In this document: positions 1-13,100 of the stretch, piece by piece
Numbering within the stretch: the first letter of the stretch is position 1
How the letters are laid out: every line of letters begins with the position of its first letter
Position numbers and translations under genes: made by a program
The notes under the pieces: generated by a model
The model's input: only the letters and a program-made list of their open reading frames with translations
What the model was told of the DNA's origin: nothing
Database searches by the model: none
Source of the DNA: Selaginella moellendorffii
Lineage: Eukaryota > Streptophyta > Lycopodiopsida > Selaginellales > Selaginellaceae
Reading direction: 5' to 3'
Length of the DNA stretch: 64,000 nucleotides
NCBI RefSeq assembly: GCF_000143415.4
Contig: NW_003314393.1
Coordinates: 209,735-273,734, forward strand

Positions 1-3000
1 ACACGGTCACGCCCTTTTAACGGAATAAGGAACATCGACAGAGAGGCAGGTTATGTGACCAATCGACAGTAGCTACCACATGACTAGAGATTTCAACATG
101 CACACGAAGTGCCGAAGCCAGTTTGCCTATTACTGGCCCAAACTCAAAGATCAATAAATGGACAATATCAAAGTCAGAGACAATGATATCTTAAAGACTT
201 AATTACCAGTGATTAAATTTTAGATTAGAACACAAAAGTATTCCAAATAATTTATCATCCGATAAACTAGTATTATAGTAGATAGGAACCACCAAGTTCA
301 TCAAAATTGGTAAACACAGGATTCACCATCCAACAAAATTCAATAGCAAGTATATCATCAAATAAACTCAATGATGAAACTTAACTACTGAAAATAGCAG
401 ACAGTAAACCAACAATTTACTAAAGATAACTCAAAGAACACAAAGTATCATGGATTGACAAGCACAATGCTCGCGAATGTATCACCTGAAGGAAATAACA
501 TCCCAACCTATCAAAACTAACTTGAGCAATAATCAACAGAATAGAATGAATGTGGCAAGACCAACAAACACTCATTCATGCCAATTATCACACTAGCCAA
601 TCCGAATAGATCCCAGCTAACAACACTAAGGAACTCAAGTTGCCTAAGCAAATGCCAGCAACATCCTACTGATGTCTCAAACCCAAGAGACTAATCTAGA
701 GCAAACCACAAAGAACATATGGTATTGCGAAAAGCCAAAAGCCATCAAAGAGAACAATTAACCATCATGAAAGATCATCAATTATCCCATTAAAAAGATA
801 TGCCAAATCATCGTAAAAAAACAATCTACCATCCCGAAGAACAGTAAATCATTCTATACCAACAATAATCAAGCAAAATCTTTTGACAAGGATAAACAAC
901 TATCTTAGATAATAGTTAGTCATCACCAATGATTGCTAGATGCAAAAGCCAACTTCAACATCGAAGCTAATGAGCCAAAATTCCTTCCCCAACAACTTCT
1001 AACAAATGGAATAATGAGCATGAAAACTCAAAGAACCAAAAGCTCAAAGAAGTCTATAGCCAAGTCATGCCTAACAATGATCACGAGTCTCGCATGAACT
1101 AACTTCAATGCTAAGAAGAAAATCATGGTATAACCCACAATATCCTCATTAACACATCTATAAGCTAAACTCCATAATGCAAAGCTAATGAAGAGCATGT
1201 CTGCATCAATCCAAAAGCTAAGCATAACGAAGCTATACTTGACAAGTGATCACCAAATGATCCTCCATGAATCCATTTATAGCAAGACGTAACTCACTTC
1301 ATAACAAGCACAAGAAGAATCATCAATGCCACTCAGTTCATTTGAACGTCAACATAGTTGCTAACTAGCAAATTTGTGAATGCTAATAATATAAAGCTAC
1401 AGCTCAAGCATCAACACTAATTGCATTGAGACTAATGAAACTCATTATCAATCTTATGGAGAGACATCTCATCTCACTCAAATCTCAACATCATCAATGT
1501 CAACGACAAGGCATCACTTCAATGCCATCAACACCATAACAAAACTAGAAGAAAGCAAGAGTGAATCACCACTCAAAACTCTCCAGCAACTAAGCTAACC
1601 AAAGTTGAAGATACTTTACTCAGTATCCGAGACTAATCCTTCAGCAAAACTTAGTTACAGATAACACTTCATCACGGAGTGATTCACCACATCCAAGACT
1701 CAATGAAATCCAACACCACAACTAAATGCAACCAAATGATATCGACAAAGGTAAAGTCAACATATTAACATGGAAAACCCATGTAAGTCTAACAACACGA
1801 TCCTTCGCAATACCATCCGATAAAGCAAGCCCATCACCGCTAAATTATCATCGAGTAAAGCAAGTGTCAAAAACCCTTGATAAAATCTACAAGCAATCTC
1901 TAGTTGCAAAGCAACCAACAATCACTTTTCAACTTGCCTTCACAAGACTTAAACACTAAACTCATGCCATCGAGTTATATACTTGTCTAATATCCCCAGG
2001 TGCGAGATAAAAGTTCATGGACAAGCACGAACTAAATGACTACTCAAATCCAACTTAACCGCGATAAACTCACTAATGCATTTAGCCAATAGCTTTGAAC
2101 ATGCCTTGAAGAGGTTAGCTACACATGATCAACACTAAGTTGAAACTTAAGTGAAGACCATGAGATGGACTCATGTCGGTACACAACTTCCACTTAGACA
2201 AAGCTATAGTATGGGTACTAACATCTCAACCATAAACAACTAAGTTGGACATCACCATCCTCAGCCAAGGCACAGGGCCACCAAGACTAAGTCAAGATTA
2301 GTGAGAGCTCACTACTTTTATAGAGTCTAATGAAATGCAAAGTACAACCTGCCACCAAGCATAATACTACAGAAGAAAGGCACAAGGGTCACCCTTCTTA
2401 GAAAAGTGCAACGGCCACTTTTCTACACCAACTCCAGACTCTATCCAACTCAATTGCCTTAGCCCCAAAACTTAGCATCCCTTTCGAGTTGCATCATACA
2501 AATTACTTACTAAGGTCTAAGCCAACCAAAGTCAACTCTAACCCCTTCACTAGTTTGTACTGGCTTACGAAAATGGAATGGTTTTCAGACAAAGTGATAA
2601 TAGATTAGCCATTGGAAAAGTCTAAGAAAATTTGTGGAAAATTTTTCCATTCTAGAGAAAGAATGACTTTTAGTCCAGGAATACAAACTTTCAAGACTCA
2701 ACCAACTTCCTCCTACTAACAACTTCACATAGGTTCACCTCAACACAAATTCTCATGACCCATAGTATGCTTAAGCCTCAAACATCTTTTGCTCATACCT
2801 CCGACATCCAAGTCCGACATCCGCAAAAATGCAAAGTGAACATCCAAGGCTTGATGACGAAGACCACATCTTCGGATATCCACATTGCACTAACACTCTT
2901 TTTAACCACCTTCAAGATCTAATGTGAAGCTAAAACACTAACAAGAAAAATGACATGGAAAATCAAGCTCTAAGGAAACTTCCTCATCACTTAAAATAAA

Positions 3001-4424
3001 AATGCCACTTCCACTAACACAAGTGTTAGAAATGTTAATGCCTCAACCTCATACCTTCTCTATCCAACAATCTACAATCTACAAGTGTTCACGGATCAAC
3101 TAATAACCTATAGCAAATGAATGCTATAACCCTTTCCAACACCTTATGGGCAAACCCTCAAGGAAACAAAGAACCAACTTAAGCTTAGCATAATGGACCA
3201 CCATCGAGAATCCAGTCAAAGCTACTTCAATGCTACTTTGTGCAAGTAGACTAGCTTCACCACCAACCACTTTGGGGTTAATCATTGTCTAACCAAGCAA
3301 CTTCGTAAACACATTGCTCATTATCACATGGATATGATATGGAAATCACAATGTCTTGATCATCAATCAAGCAACACACGAGCAATGCCAATGTCATTAC
3401 TTCAAAGGTGTAGGTGAGTATCAAGTGTCAACTCAATTCGACAAAATGCAACATAAATGCCACACTCCACCGATAGAGACTTACAACACCCAACACCACT
3501 AACTTTTGTTCACAACACAGACAAACTCATGCCACTCTCTTTCCAACCAAACTCAAAACTAATCCAACACCAAGCTACTCAAAGAGCAATAGCAAAGTTC
3601 CCCGGAAAAGAATTGAGCATTGCAACCCAAGTCTTCAATAACAAGCCTAGACAAAATGGTTTAGCGCTTTACTGCTATCCACCCCATAACTGACCATTTG
3701 TAAGACCATCATCTCCAAGATGCATCAAGATAGGGACTCTTGATTACATACCATGAACACAAGCAATGAGTTAACACCTCGTTGCAAATCATGTCTCCAA
3801 GAAGAGAGAATGATTTACGTGTTTGATCCTTCGTCCCCGATGACTCTTTTTTCGGTCTAATCTTTGATTACACCTCAAGTTTGCTTTCACACTGCCTTTA
3901 GTCCAATCCAAGAAAAGTTTATGAGAGAGCACAGCAACAATTACTTGAATCAATAGACTCATCCCTATAGTCTTGATTGATCCACTTGTAATCATGCCTA
4001 GGAAGGATCCACTAGTGCCGTGCTAAATAGCTACGAACCAGCTTATTTACCACTCATAGCAAACCCAGGGAAAGTTTACTTTCACCCATGGTACATGGAA
4101 AAACTCATAGAACTACTGGAACAACTCATGGAACCACCGATAGGCTAACATTAATCCTGCCAACTCAAAGCATATCCTTGAGTTGCTAATGCACTCACGA
4201 GCCTAAGCGCAAACTCGTGCAAATTGGAACAACTTAATCCCTCTTGTGAGCTCAAGCTCAAGCTCACATCATAAGGTACAAGAAGGTAACAAAAACCATA
4301 CCCAAGGAACAATTGCAAAGCCTTTACACCTAAGCGTGTACCCACTCGGATCATCGTTTTCATCTCTGCATATGCAACAAGACTAGTTGCCCAATCTCAT
4401 TGTATAGTACTTGTTGAGACTCAT
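1..4424 (-). repeat. Non-coding interior of a minus-orientation LTR retrotransposon (LARD-like candidate)
   Basis: This 4.4-kb stretch is rich in A and C and poor in G on the plus strand and has no open frame above about 100 codons. None of the short frames shows retroviral or host-protein motifs. At its right edge lie a primer-binding site and an LTR in minus orientation (4425-5108), so it is positioned as the interior of an LTR element read leftwards. A long non-coding interior would make it a large retrotransposon derivative moved by proteins of another element. The far LTR lies outside the window, so this is inference; it could also be a badly decayed coding element. Confidence 0.4.
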
Positions 4425-4436
4425 TCTCTGATACCA
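4425..4436 (-). other. Primer-binding site (initiator tRNA-Met type)
   Basis: Read on the minus strand this is TGGTATCAGAGA, the usual plant Ty3/gypsy and copia primer site complementary to the 3' end of initiator tRNA-Met. It lies two bases inside the end of the LTR at 4439-5108 and sets that element's orientation. Confidence 0.6.
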
Positions 4437-4438
4437 AA

Positions 4439-5108
4439 TGTAGCGCACGTGGTTTTGACCCTTTATCCTATGGTGATTTACCATAGGATAACACCACGAA
4501 GCGGAACCTAAACCCTCTTTATACCACGTGTCACATGCCATGTGTCCATGCCACGTGTCCACAGGACAGTGGTGTGGAACCTGTGGTTCAGGGCCTTGGG
4601 CCACTGAACGAAGGAACGGTGCCAAACTCCCAAGCATGGAGCCAAGGAGTGACGGAACCGAACCACGAAGCAACTCCTGAGCATACAACCCAAGGAGCGA
4701 AGGAACAGGAGCCCAAAGCGACTTGGAACAGTCCTAGAGCAACCAGCATCCCAATGCCAGGACTAACATGCAAAACGGAGCCAAATGGAGTCTAGTGCTA
4801 TTTCGGCATACCGGTGGCCTAATGCGAGAGCATGGGTACTCCACCAGCTAGCATGGAATGGACCTTGGGTTTAGACACAAGCCGGACGTAGAACAAGGAC
4901 AGGCACGCAAGTAGAAGCTAGACTATGCCTCAGGTTGGTCGGCCATGCCCGACCTACCCACTATCCCTACTATACATTTAGAACCCCCCATGGGCGCCCC
5001 CCCCCCTGAGGAACACACGCTTTGGGCTTTCACCCCAAGCCTCCCTTAGTATCAGGAGTTAGTCTCTGCGACAAGCTCAAAACTTACTAAATATGGAATG
5101 TCCTTACA
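4439..5108 (-). repeat. LTR, minus orientation, distant relative of the 8899-10046 LTR
   Basis: On the minus strand it begins TGTAAGGA (5108-5101) and ends CTACA just before the primer site. Inside it carries the same landmark as the complete chromovirus LTR: a 'ggtgaaagcccaaagcg' block followed by a G-run (plus-strand C-run near 4998-5010) at about 4995-5040. The rest is diverged. I infer a related but older LTR belonging to the element to the left. No target duplication could be checked because its partner LTR is outside the window. Confidence 0.5.
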
Positions 5109-5540
5109 TTGCGAATTTGGACATGGGACGAACACCGTTGTGTTCAAGACAATCTCTACATTCCGTAGATATGCCAAATGTGCAAATCTAGACACTTTCC
5201 ATAAATAGCATTTGGGACCGAATTGAGACTAACACAAAGGGCATGATAGCGAGGGTGTTTGGCAAACACGGTAGCGATATTGAGGGACTAATCTCAATAC
5301 GCAAGGGTTCTTGTCAAGCCAGTGCAAGACAGAGCAAAAGAGAACTAAAAAGCCGGGCCAAGTATGTTTGGCTGAATAGACACTTAGGAATTCTGTCCTT
5401 ATGCTCATCCGGCCAAGTACAGATGCAAAGTTCAGTTTACTAACACTTGAACAAGAGGGACTGATAAAGGGTCCAGCAATACCGACCTCTGCCATCGTGG
5501 CAGTAAGGTAAGAGTGTTTGTCAGGTAACTTTCGATACCC
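5109..5540. other. Unassigned intergenic sequence
   Basis: I see no recognisable coding or repeat signature. An antisense frame of 128 codons (5229-5615) crosses into the neighbouring transposon fragment and has no known motif, so I treat it as chance. Confidence 0.3.
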
Positions 5541-5676
5541 GATTCGTGACAACTTGGAAATATAGATTAAATCAAAATTGGAAAGATGAAAAAATGTTGG
5601 TTCAAGATGAGCCAATGTTTTTCTTGTGTTTGAGAAGTCGTAAGCTCAACTCATAAGTTCAAAATCTACCTAAGCT
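5541..5676 (-). mobile_element. Terminal fragment of an element-2 family DNA transposon
   Basis: The reverse complement matches the left end of element 2 (33841-33970): a GGTAG..TTTTGA start, a 'cttctcaaacacaagaaaaacattgg' type block, a degenerate GGTTC-N5-GAGCC palindrome at 5597-5615, then the 'ttttgatttaatctatatttccaag' type block. Similarity stops at about 5545. Only about 135 bp remain, so this is a relic end or a very short non-autonomous derivative whose other end I did not find. Confidence 0.65.
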
Positions 5677-5883
5677 AGATCCTAGGAGGAGATGAGAGTA
5701 GTGACTTGAAGGGGAGTTTACAAGCCACTCACTATGTTACTAAATTTGGTGCAAACAGAGAGTCACTTGCAATTGATATCAAGGGATCTTTGACTGACTA
5801 AGCAATCACCTTCTTCTTTCCTTTTGCTCGGGTGGTTGTAGTTTGTTGCTGTTGTCTGTAAATGTCCTTAGCAACCAATATAA

Positions 5884-6049
5884 GGCTTTGACCATATGGT
5901 CAACATTGGTCAAAAGGAGGCTGAAAGGTATATTAAGGCATGTTAGGACTTAACCTACCCTAGGGCTCATAGTGGAACGGCAGCATAGTGGAGCTTTGGA
6001 GGTAGCTCGGGGGTGGTTGGGTGGTGAGGAACCTCAAGAGGTGGCATAG
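5884..6049 (+). repeat. LTR fragment of the gypsy-2 family
   Basis: It matches, in plus orientation, the 211-bp LTR at 31496-31706, including the 'ctttgacc..atggtcaacat' start, the 'aacctaccctagggctcatag' centre and the 'ggttgggtggtgaggaacctc' end. It has lost its first bases and several indels are visible. It joins almost directly to an integrase relic with no gag, protease or RT between, implying a large internal deletion. Confidence 0.65.
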
Positions 6050-6059
6050 CATGGTCTAG

Positions 6060-6786
6060 GGAGATTAGACTTCAATTTTTATTGGAGGAATATGAAAATT
6101 GATATTCTCAAGTATTGTAAATCATGCGAGCTTTGTCAACGGGTTAAGGTGCCATGGGAGAAGTGGGGGGCATTTTTGCAACTTTTACCTATTCCTTAGG
6201 GCTGTTAGTGTAGTATTTCTATGGATTTCATCACTTGTTTGCTACTAACACAGAGGGAAAAAGAGCAAGGATGGGTCATAGTGGATTGGTTGACAAAGTA
6301 TATGCCGTTGTTGGCTCTTTAGAAGACTATCACTGCTTCAAACTTGGCTGCGGTTTATTTGGAGAAGGTTTTTTCATGATTTTGGTTTCCCGAAGGACAT
6401 TATTAGTGATTGAGTTTCAAAGTTCACCAGTGGATTTTGGAAGAGTTTTACAAAGGCTATACAAGTGACTTTGAAACTCTCGAGTGGAGATCATCCTTAA
6501 ACGGATGGGCAAACTGAATGTGTGAATCAGGTGGTGGAGGATATATTACATTGTAGCATTGGTCAAAGGCCAGGATAGTGAGTTCTTTATCTTCCATTGG
6601 TGCAATTTGCTTACAATAATAGCCAATACAGTGGAACCAAGCTAAGTCCTTACTTTTCCATGTTTGGAAGGCATCCCCAAACAGTGGTGGAGTTGGGATT
6701 GGATTTGAGTAAGGAAATTCAAGATAAGCTTGATTCTGAGATGACTAATTTGGCCACAGAACTTGATGAGATTCTGGTGGTGTGCA
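6060..6786 (+). pseudogene. Ty3/gypsy integrase relic
   Basis: With frame changes and stops, the plus strand reads through an H2C2-type region ending in CELCQR, a core start MDFIT, a degraded VDWLTKY region, and a YHP.TDGQTE-like block at about 6485-6515, followed by the SPYFSMFGRHP motif common to plant gypsy integrases (about 6650-6680). Catalytic spacing is lost and several in-frame stops occur, so it is dead. The LTR fragment directly upstream suggests it belongs to the gypsy-2 family (29859-31706). It would have joined element cDNA to host DNA in the nucleus. Confidence 0.7.
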
Positions 6787-8893
6787 AATGGAATTGGGGA
6801 AGGAGGGGTGCTTCCCCCAAGGCTCGCTTAAACACGAGAAATGCTTCAACGCCCTTTGCAAAATGCCCCCCTTTGCCCTTATGGGGCAAGGGTTTTATAC
6901 GTTGTATTCTCATCACATGGACAAATGGTCTTAAAGGGCAAAAGGTTGCCCCAAGAGAACAAATCAAGTGTTGGAGTAACACTTGTAAAGATGGTCCTTG
7001 TGAGTAGGACTTGAATACAAGAAGTTGTATTCCAGTGTGTTGGCACGTCAAAGGTGGGACCTCATGGGTCGTCAGATGACAAAGTCCAAAAAGCTAGAGG
7101 ACTCAAATAGAGTCAAGGAATAATCCTGAAGGATTGATGGAAGCATTTGGACTGAGGTGTGTTGTGCCCTACTAATGATGGGGGGGGGGGATTATAGGAT
7201 CCAAGGATGAGAACAGAGGGTATCTCATCGATGGGAGAATGTGCCATGCTAAAGTGTTGGGAAAAGTGTTCCTAGAATAAGCAACTTTGGTGCAGAGTTC
7301 TGTGCGAACATTATAATGTAGTGCTAATGGATAGTTGGCATGAGAAACCACTGGGTTGGTCTTGGCAAAGACCTAGACACAAGTGCAAAGTGTCATAAAG
7401 GTAGACACATGGAGCTGATGGTGTGGAGACACCAAATGGGCCAAGGTGTGATGCCTTGAGGTTATGTTGATGGGTTCATGAGAACCCCTTGCCAAGGGAA
7501 TCTCAATGGAAATGGGAATGGTATAGGCTATATTGGAAGGCATGTGGTTGGAGTGTGGTAACCCAGATAATGATGAAGGTGTGGAAGCACCAAGCAATGA
7601 GTTGTAGGGCTTGACAATTATAGGGCAACTAAGCAAAAGGTGCAAAGATAATTAGTTAAACGGGTAGAAGGTAGCTACCCAAGATAATGGCATAAGGAAG
7701 TTAAATATACCCTTACACGGGCTAAATTGCTTATGTTGCGATATAGTGAGTCAATGTCGTAAAAGGAAATGCTCATTGTCAAGGAGACCATCATTGGGAC
7801 ACCCAAACACTCTGGAACACCAGAAGGTGGTGTTTAGTGTCACGAGGGCAATAGATAAGGCCCAAGGGACTAAGTCCCTAGCGAATGATGGATAGAAGGT
7901 GCTATCCAAATGTCCAAGGTTGCGGAGACGGGAGAAGACTGTCTACCCAAATTGGACAAAGCTAAAAATGGAATTTTGGCAAGGCTAGTGAAAGCCTATG
8001 AGCAGCAACATTAACCCCGTTGTGTGGGATTATAAGGTGAGCATACCTGGATTGAGGAACCACTCCCTAGGCTATCGGGTAAATTCGTTCCTAAAAATAC
8101 TTGCTAAGGCATGATAGAAAGTGCAAAGCTATCCTCCTAGTCTGGAGGAGAATGACAGAAAGAAAGGTGTGAAGCCAAAGGCAAATAGTAAGGGGATAGA
8201 ACCGAACCATAGGAATCGAAGGGCATGACCAGGGCTGGTTATGCCAGTTGGGAGTGGAGAATCAAGTGGGGGCTCGAGGGTGTTGTTGCTAGCAAACCAT
8301 GATGCCATGGAGAGTCTAAAATATGGAATTGTCCATGTTAGACTATAGGGCAACTAGAAAGCTTGCAAAAAGGGAGGCCTTAGCAAGCTAAGGGACAGAG
8401 TTCCTTCAAGGTTCCCAAAACCCTCTCTTTGAACACTCGGGAACTACTTCCCTAACTTTGATAGCCTTGCCCCATGGCAAGCTTCAAGACCACGCTTCTG
8501 CTATGCCACTCTAGTTTCATGTGTTCCATGAACCATTTACCCTTGGCCTTTCTAGGTACTAAGCTACCTAGAATCGTCTTTGAACGAAAGTTGATGGTCA
8601 AGGACTTTCACGCTTATGCAGGAACCATGTTACGGTGGTCGGAGGACTTACCAAGTGAGATTGGCAAGTCGGGGGAACAAATACCTTAGTTGAAGGTGAT
8701 AATTTCAAAAGGGTGGGCCATAGGGCCAAGCATGGAGGAGTCCATGCATGATCACAGACTAGTCAAGTGAGAGGACTTGGTAGTGCAGAGGAACTAGGTT
8801 CCTAAGCTGTGATTTGTAGCACGCTTTATAAGTTGGTGCACCGGCGTGGGGAGTCACGCCAGACATCCAGTGTAATGCCGTCTGTAGATGCAT
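6787..8893 (+). repeat. Non-coding retroelement sequence, purine-rich
   Basis: No coding capacity is recognisable. Part (6786-6905) matches 54118-54240 in the same orientation, and 7300-7660 matches the reverse complement of 51110-51420, so this is dispersed repeat, probably a 3' untranslated interior. Its last 80 bases resemble 14955-15030 within the chromovirus, which suggests the chromovirus inserted into the 3' region of a relative. The sequence resumes after that insertion at 16439. Confidence 0.55.
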
Positions 8894-8898
8894 ATACG

Positions 8899-10046
8899 TG
8901 TAAGGAACCAACTCGCCGAGGTGTCGTAGGCTAAGGGAACCCCGAAAGCATGACCAAAATGACTAAGAGTTCATCGGATGGGACCAAGTCAAAGATCGAG
9001 TCCAAGACCGACTCTAGGACCGAGTTCGAGATAGAGTCCGGAATCGAGTCCAAGACCGACTCGGGGACCGAGTTCGAGTCTGAGTTCGAGACCGAGTTCG
9101 AGACGGAGTCCGAGATCCGAAATCGGGTCCGAGACCGAGTCCGAAGTCGAGTCCGAGGTCGGGCCCGAGATCGGGTCCGAGATCGAGTCCGCGATCGAGT
9201 CCGAGACCGAATCCGAAGTCGGATCCGAAATCGGATCCGAGATCGAGCCAGAGACTAAGTCCAAATACTAATACGGGTCAAGGGGTGAAAGCCCAAAGCG
9301 TGCGTCCCCCAGGGGGGGGGGGCTGCAGGGGGTTCCAAAAGTATAGTAGGGATAGTGAGGTCCAGGAACCAGTTTAGAAGGGACTCTCCAGTGGGGCTCC
9401 CAAACTGACTTGAGGTTGGGACTGGGACCGAGGGGCCTTGGGTGGGAGTGAGCATGGACTTGGTTGGTGCCGGAGGGGCCATCCAAGGAAGTGCTCAAGA
9501 GCAGCTCCCACTCCCGAAAGGGAAACCGATTGCGGTGCTCCCGGCTCATGTGGAGTGGTGCCCCACTTGAGTACCATGCGGCTCATTGGTCCTCGCCCTT
9601 CCTAGGGGCTTGGGCCTTCCTTCGGGATGGAAGTGGGGGGCGAGGGGTACCCATGCCGGGCCGTTAGGCCACGGTGTTTCGTACCGGCGTCCCGAAGCAA
9701 GTGTTGCACTCAAGACTTGGGATTTAGAGGGTCCCATGATCAAGTCTTGTGGTACCAAGGGATGTTAGGAACCTGGAAGCTTGGTGTGCTTGGCTGCTTG
9801 TGCTTGCGGGGAGTGAAGCCGAACCTTAAGTCCAGTCTAACCCGGGGAGGGGGATTGGGAGTGATTTGGGAATCCGTGGAAGGATGGCTAACGCTCCATT
9901 GCTTGTGCAGTGAGTAGCTGAAACCAAGTAGGAGCTGGTACCATAGGCAATAACCTTGGCAAGGGAACTTAGCAAAAGCCAAGGCAGTGTTGGACGGATA
10001 GACGAGGTAAGCTGGCAAATTGGAAAGGAAAAATTTGTGGCTTACA
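8899..10046 (+). repeat. 5' LTR of the chromovirus
   Basis: It starts TGTAAG, ends CTTACA and is 1148 bp long. It contains a tandem GAGTCCGAGATC-type minisatellite (8985-9265), then a 'gggtgaaagcccaaagcg' block and a G-run at about 9313-9322. Promoter and polyadenylation signals must lie here, but I could not locate a convincing TATA box. Confidence 0.92.
8985..9265. repeat. Minisatellite of about 12-bp units inside the 5' LTR
   Basis: Degenerate tandem units of the form GA(G/C)TCCGAGAYCGA are repeated through about 280 bp. The unit length divides by three, so both strands stay open and give spurious Ser/Asp/Arg/Glu-rich frames of 90-100 codons. I do not regard those as genes. The same array recurs at 15372-15652, 45690-45920 and 50680-50915. 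Confidence 0.85.
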
Positions 10047-10049
10047 ATT

Positions 10050-10061
10050 TGGTATCGGAGC
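10050..10061 (+). other. Primer-binding site (initiator tRNA-Met type)
   Basis: TGGTATCGGAGC lies three bases after the LTR end. It is one base different from the usual TGGTATCAGAGC, which is kept in the related copy at 46704-46715. Confidence 0.85.
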
Positions 10062-10105
10062 CTTTATCTCAGTTCTAGCGAAGGATAGAGGCGGATTGCT
10101 GGGAG

Positions 10106-13100
10106 ATGGCAAGGGCAGGGCGTAAGCGAACCCAGGCGGAGACGGAACCTCCGCCGGAGCTGGAGCCTCCGGTTGAACAAGAGGCTATGGATGAGGAATC
10201 CTTGCATGAGGAGGACTCCAGTGAGGAAACTTCCAAACAGGAGTCCGGTGGCGAGGTTCGGTCGTCCAAGGCTCGATTGGACGTCCTAGAAGGACAGTTG
10301 GCACAGACCAATGCCCTGCTGGAGACTCTCGTACGCAAGTTAAAGCGTGACGAGAAGCGGAAGAAAAAGCGAAAGACTGCGGAGGCTGGCAGCGCAGAAG
10401 GTGCGGACCCTTCGGCAGGGACTGAGGCAAAACCAGACAAGGTCGAACAGACCGAAGTGGAACCAGTCCCTCAAGCAGTTCCCAAGTACAAACCAAAGCC
10501 CCCACCGGTGTTCAAGGGAGTGAACGACTATAAGGTTGTGGAGGATTGGTTTTACGATATGGAGGACTACTTCCGAGCGTTGCGGTTACCGAGCTCGGAG
10601 AAGGTCCCATGTGCAAAACCATACTTGGCAGATAATGCCAAGTCTTGGTGGAGAACAACGGAGGCCAACGAAGGACTGGTGGCCACCTGGGACATGATGA
10701 AGGCGAGGATCCGCGCGACATACGTTCCTCCGAATGCCACTCTGCATCTGAGAGATGAGTTGAGTAGGCTGAAGCAAACTGGAACCATCCAGGAATATGT
10801 GAATGGGTTCATGGCAAAGAGGATACTTGTCACGGACATGGGGGATATGGATGCGTTCCATGCCTTTATATCAGGTTTGCAAACCTGGGCTCGCGGTGAG
10901 GTGATGCGCTGGAACCCGACCAACTACAAGGAAGCGTTGGATGCGGCCATCAAGGTGCATTTCAACGATAACCTGCGAAAGGGGAACACGACGGGGTCGG
11001 GATCCACGTTTCACAAAGGGGCCAAACCGAGGGGAACATATAGCAAGGGGAAATTCAAGAAGAGTTTCTCTAAGAATGAGTCCTCGGGGTTCCGGAAAGG
11101 CAAATCCGGTGGCCAGCGAGCGAGTACGTGGGGAAGTCAAGCGAAAAAAGACAAACCCACGGATAAGAAGGTCAAGTCGTATAGCAGCGTGGGCAACAAC
11201 GTATGCTACAACTGCGGCGAAGCGGGACACTTCTCAAGGGAATGTCCCTACCCGAAGAAGGCCAGAGCCAATATGGCCATCAAGTCGGGTGAAGTCCAAA
11301 CTGAGGTATGTGATCCAGTCCCTAACTCAAAGTTACTCATTACACGAGCAACTTTGGTAGAGAGTCGTTCGCGACATCTACTAGCCCTCCGAGGGAAGCT
11401 CGGAGGTAGCTTTGTTAAGATCCTTATTGACACGGGTGCTTCGGATAATTTTGTGGCTGCAGACATAGTCCGGCAAGCCGGACTAACGGTGCAGCGGCTA
11501 GGCGAACCAAGGACTATAGAGTTTGTTCAAGGTAGCCAAAGCACCGATGAGGTACTTCGACAAGCGAGAGTCGAAGTGGGGACATGGAAAGTGGACATGG
11601 ATTTCACCGTCTTGGACATGGCGGGATTTGACGTGATCTTCGGAATGGATTGGTTTAATCGGTTCGTGGTGGCCCTGCATGGACAAGGTAGGAACCTTGT
11701 GGTATTGGCGAATGCCCAAGGAAGAAGATCTAGGGTGGAGGCCCAGGATCTAAAGGTAGGGCAAAGCAAGGCCAAAGAGTCATGCTTAAACCTGGTGTCC
11801 ACGAGAGGACAACTCACTAAAGGAACTAAGGCAGCCTTTTTGTGCTTACTCTCGGTGAAGAGTGACAAAAAGACAAGAACGGAAGAAGTACCTTTAGTGA
11901 TCCAGCAGGTGCTGGACCAATTCCAGGATACCATGCCAGAGGAGCTACCGGCGGGGTTGCCCCCCGCACGACCGATAGAACATAAGATTGAGCTAGTCGA
12001 GGGTGCTGAGGCGGTGGTTCGTCCACCCTATCGATTGAACGAAAAAGAACTCAAGGAGCTCAAGAGCCAACTAGAAGAGTTGGTGGGCAAAGGGTATGTT
12101 AGGTTGAGCAAGTCGCCGTATGGGGCGCCGGTGCTATTTGTGAAAAAGAAAGATGGATCTATGCGCATGTGCATAGACTACCGGTTGCTCAACAAGTATA
12201 CCAAGAAGAACAAGTACCCTTTGCCAAGGATCGAGGACCTGTTCGATAGGTTGGGAAAGGCAAAATACTTCTCGAGGATTGACCTAAGGTCAGGATACTA
12301 CCAGATCAGGGTAGCTGAGGAAGATGTCGAGAAGACAACCTGTCGAACGAGGTATGGGAGCTTTGAGTTTTTGGTGATGCCCTTTGGGCTGTGCAATGCG
12401 CCGGCAACGTTTTCGGCGTTGATGAACCACATCTTTGTACCCTATCTGGATCGCTTCGTGGTCGTCTATATTGACGACATCCTGATCTATAGCGAGACGC
12501 TAGAGGAGCATGCCGAACACTTGGCGAAGGTGTTTGAGAAACTAAGGGAACACAAACTGTATGCTAAAGAGAGCAAATGTGACTTTGCTCAACAAAAGGT
12601 AAAGTTTCTCGGGCATGTGGTGGGCCAGGACGGGCTCAAGGTGGACCCGGAGAAAGTCCAAGCGATCCAGGAATGGGAACGACCATCGAACGTACATGAG
12701 TTGAGGGCGTTCCTGGGGCTATGCAACTACTATCGAAAGTTTATCAGACACTATTCGAGAGTAGCCCTGCCCTTAACGGACCAAACAGGAAAAGGGAAGA
12801 TGGTATGGACAGCGGAATGCGAGGCGGCATTCGTCCACCTCAAAGGGAAGTTGAGGAAGGCTTCGGTGTTGGCATTACCAGACTTTGGTAAGGACTTTGA
12901 GGTAGACACGGATGCTTCGGACTTTGCGTTGGGCGCAGTTTTGAAGCAAGACAACCATCCAGTAGCGTTCTTCTCGAAGAAGCTGGACAAGGCTCAACGG
13001 AAGTGGCCTGCCCACGAGAAGGAATTGTTTGCGGTGGTCAAGGCGCTCAAGGAGTGGCGACACTACCTTGGGAGACACTTCAAGGTTTACACGGACAATG

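Noticed and set aside
5229-5615. 128-codon minus-strand ORF as a host gene
   Set aside because: It runs from unassigned DNA into a transposon terminus and shows no motif or splice context.
8950-9264. Overlapping sense and antisense ORFs of 91-102 codons in the LTR
   Set aside because: They come from a tandem repeat whose unit is divisible by three; composition is repetitive and the same frames appear in every LTR copy.
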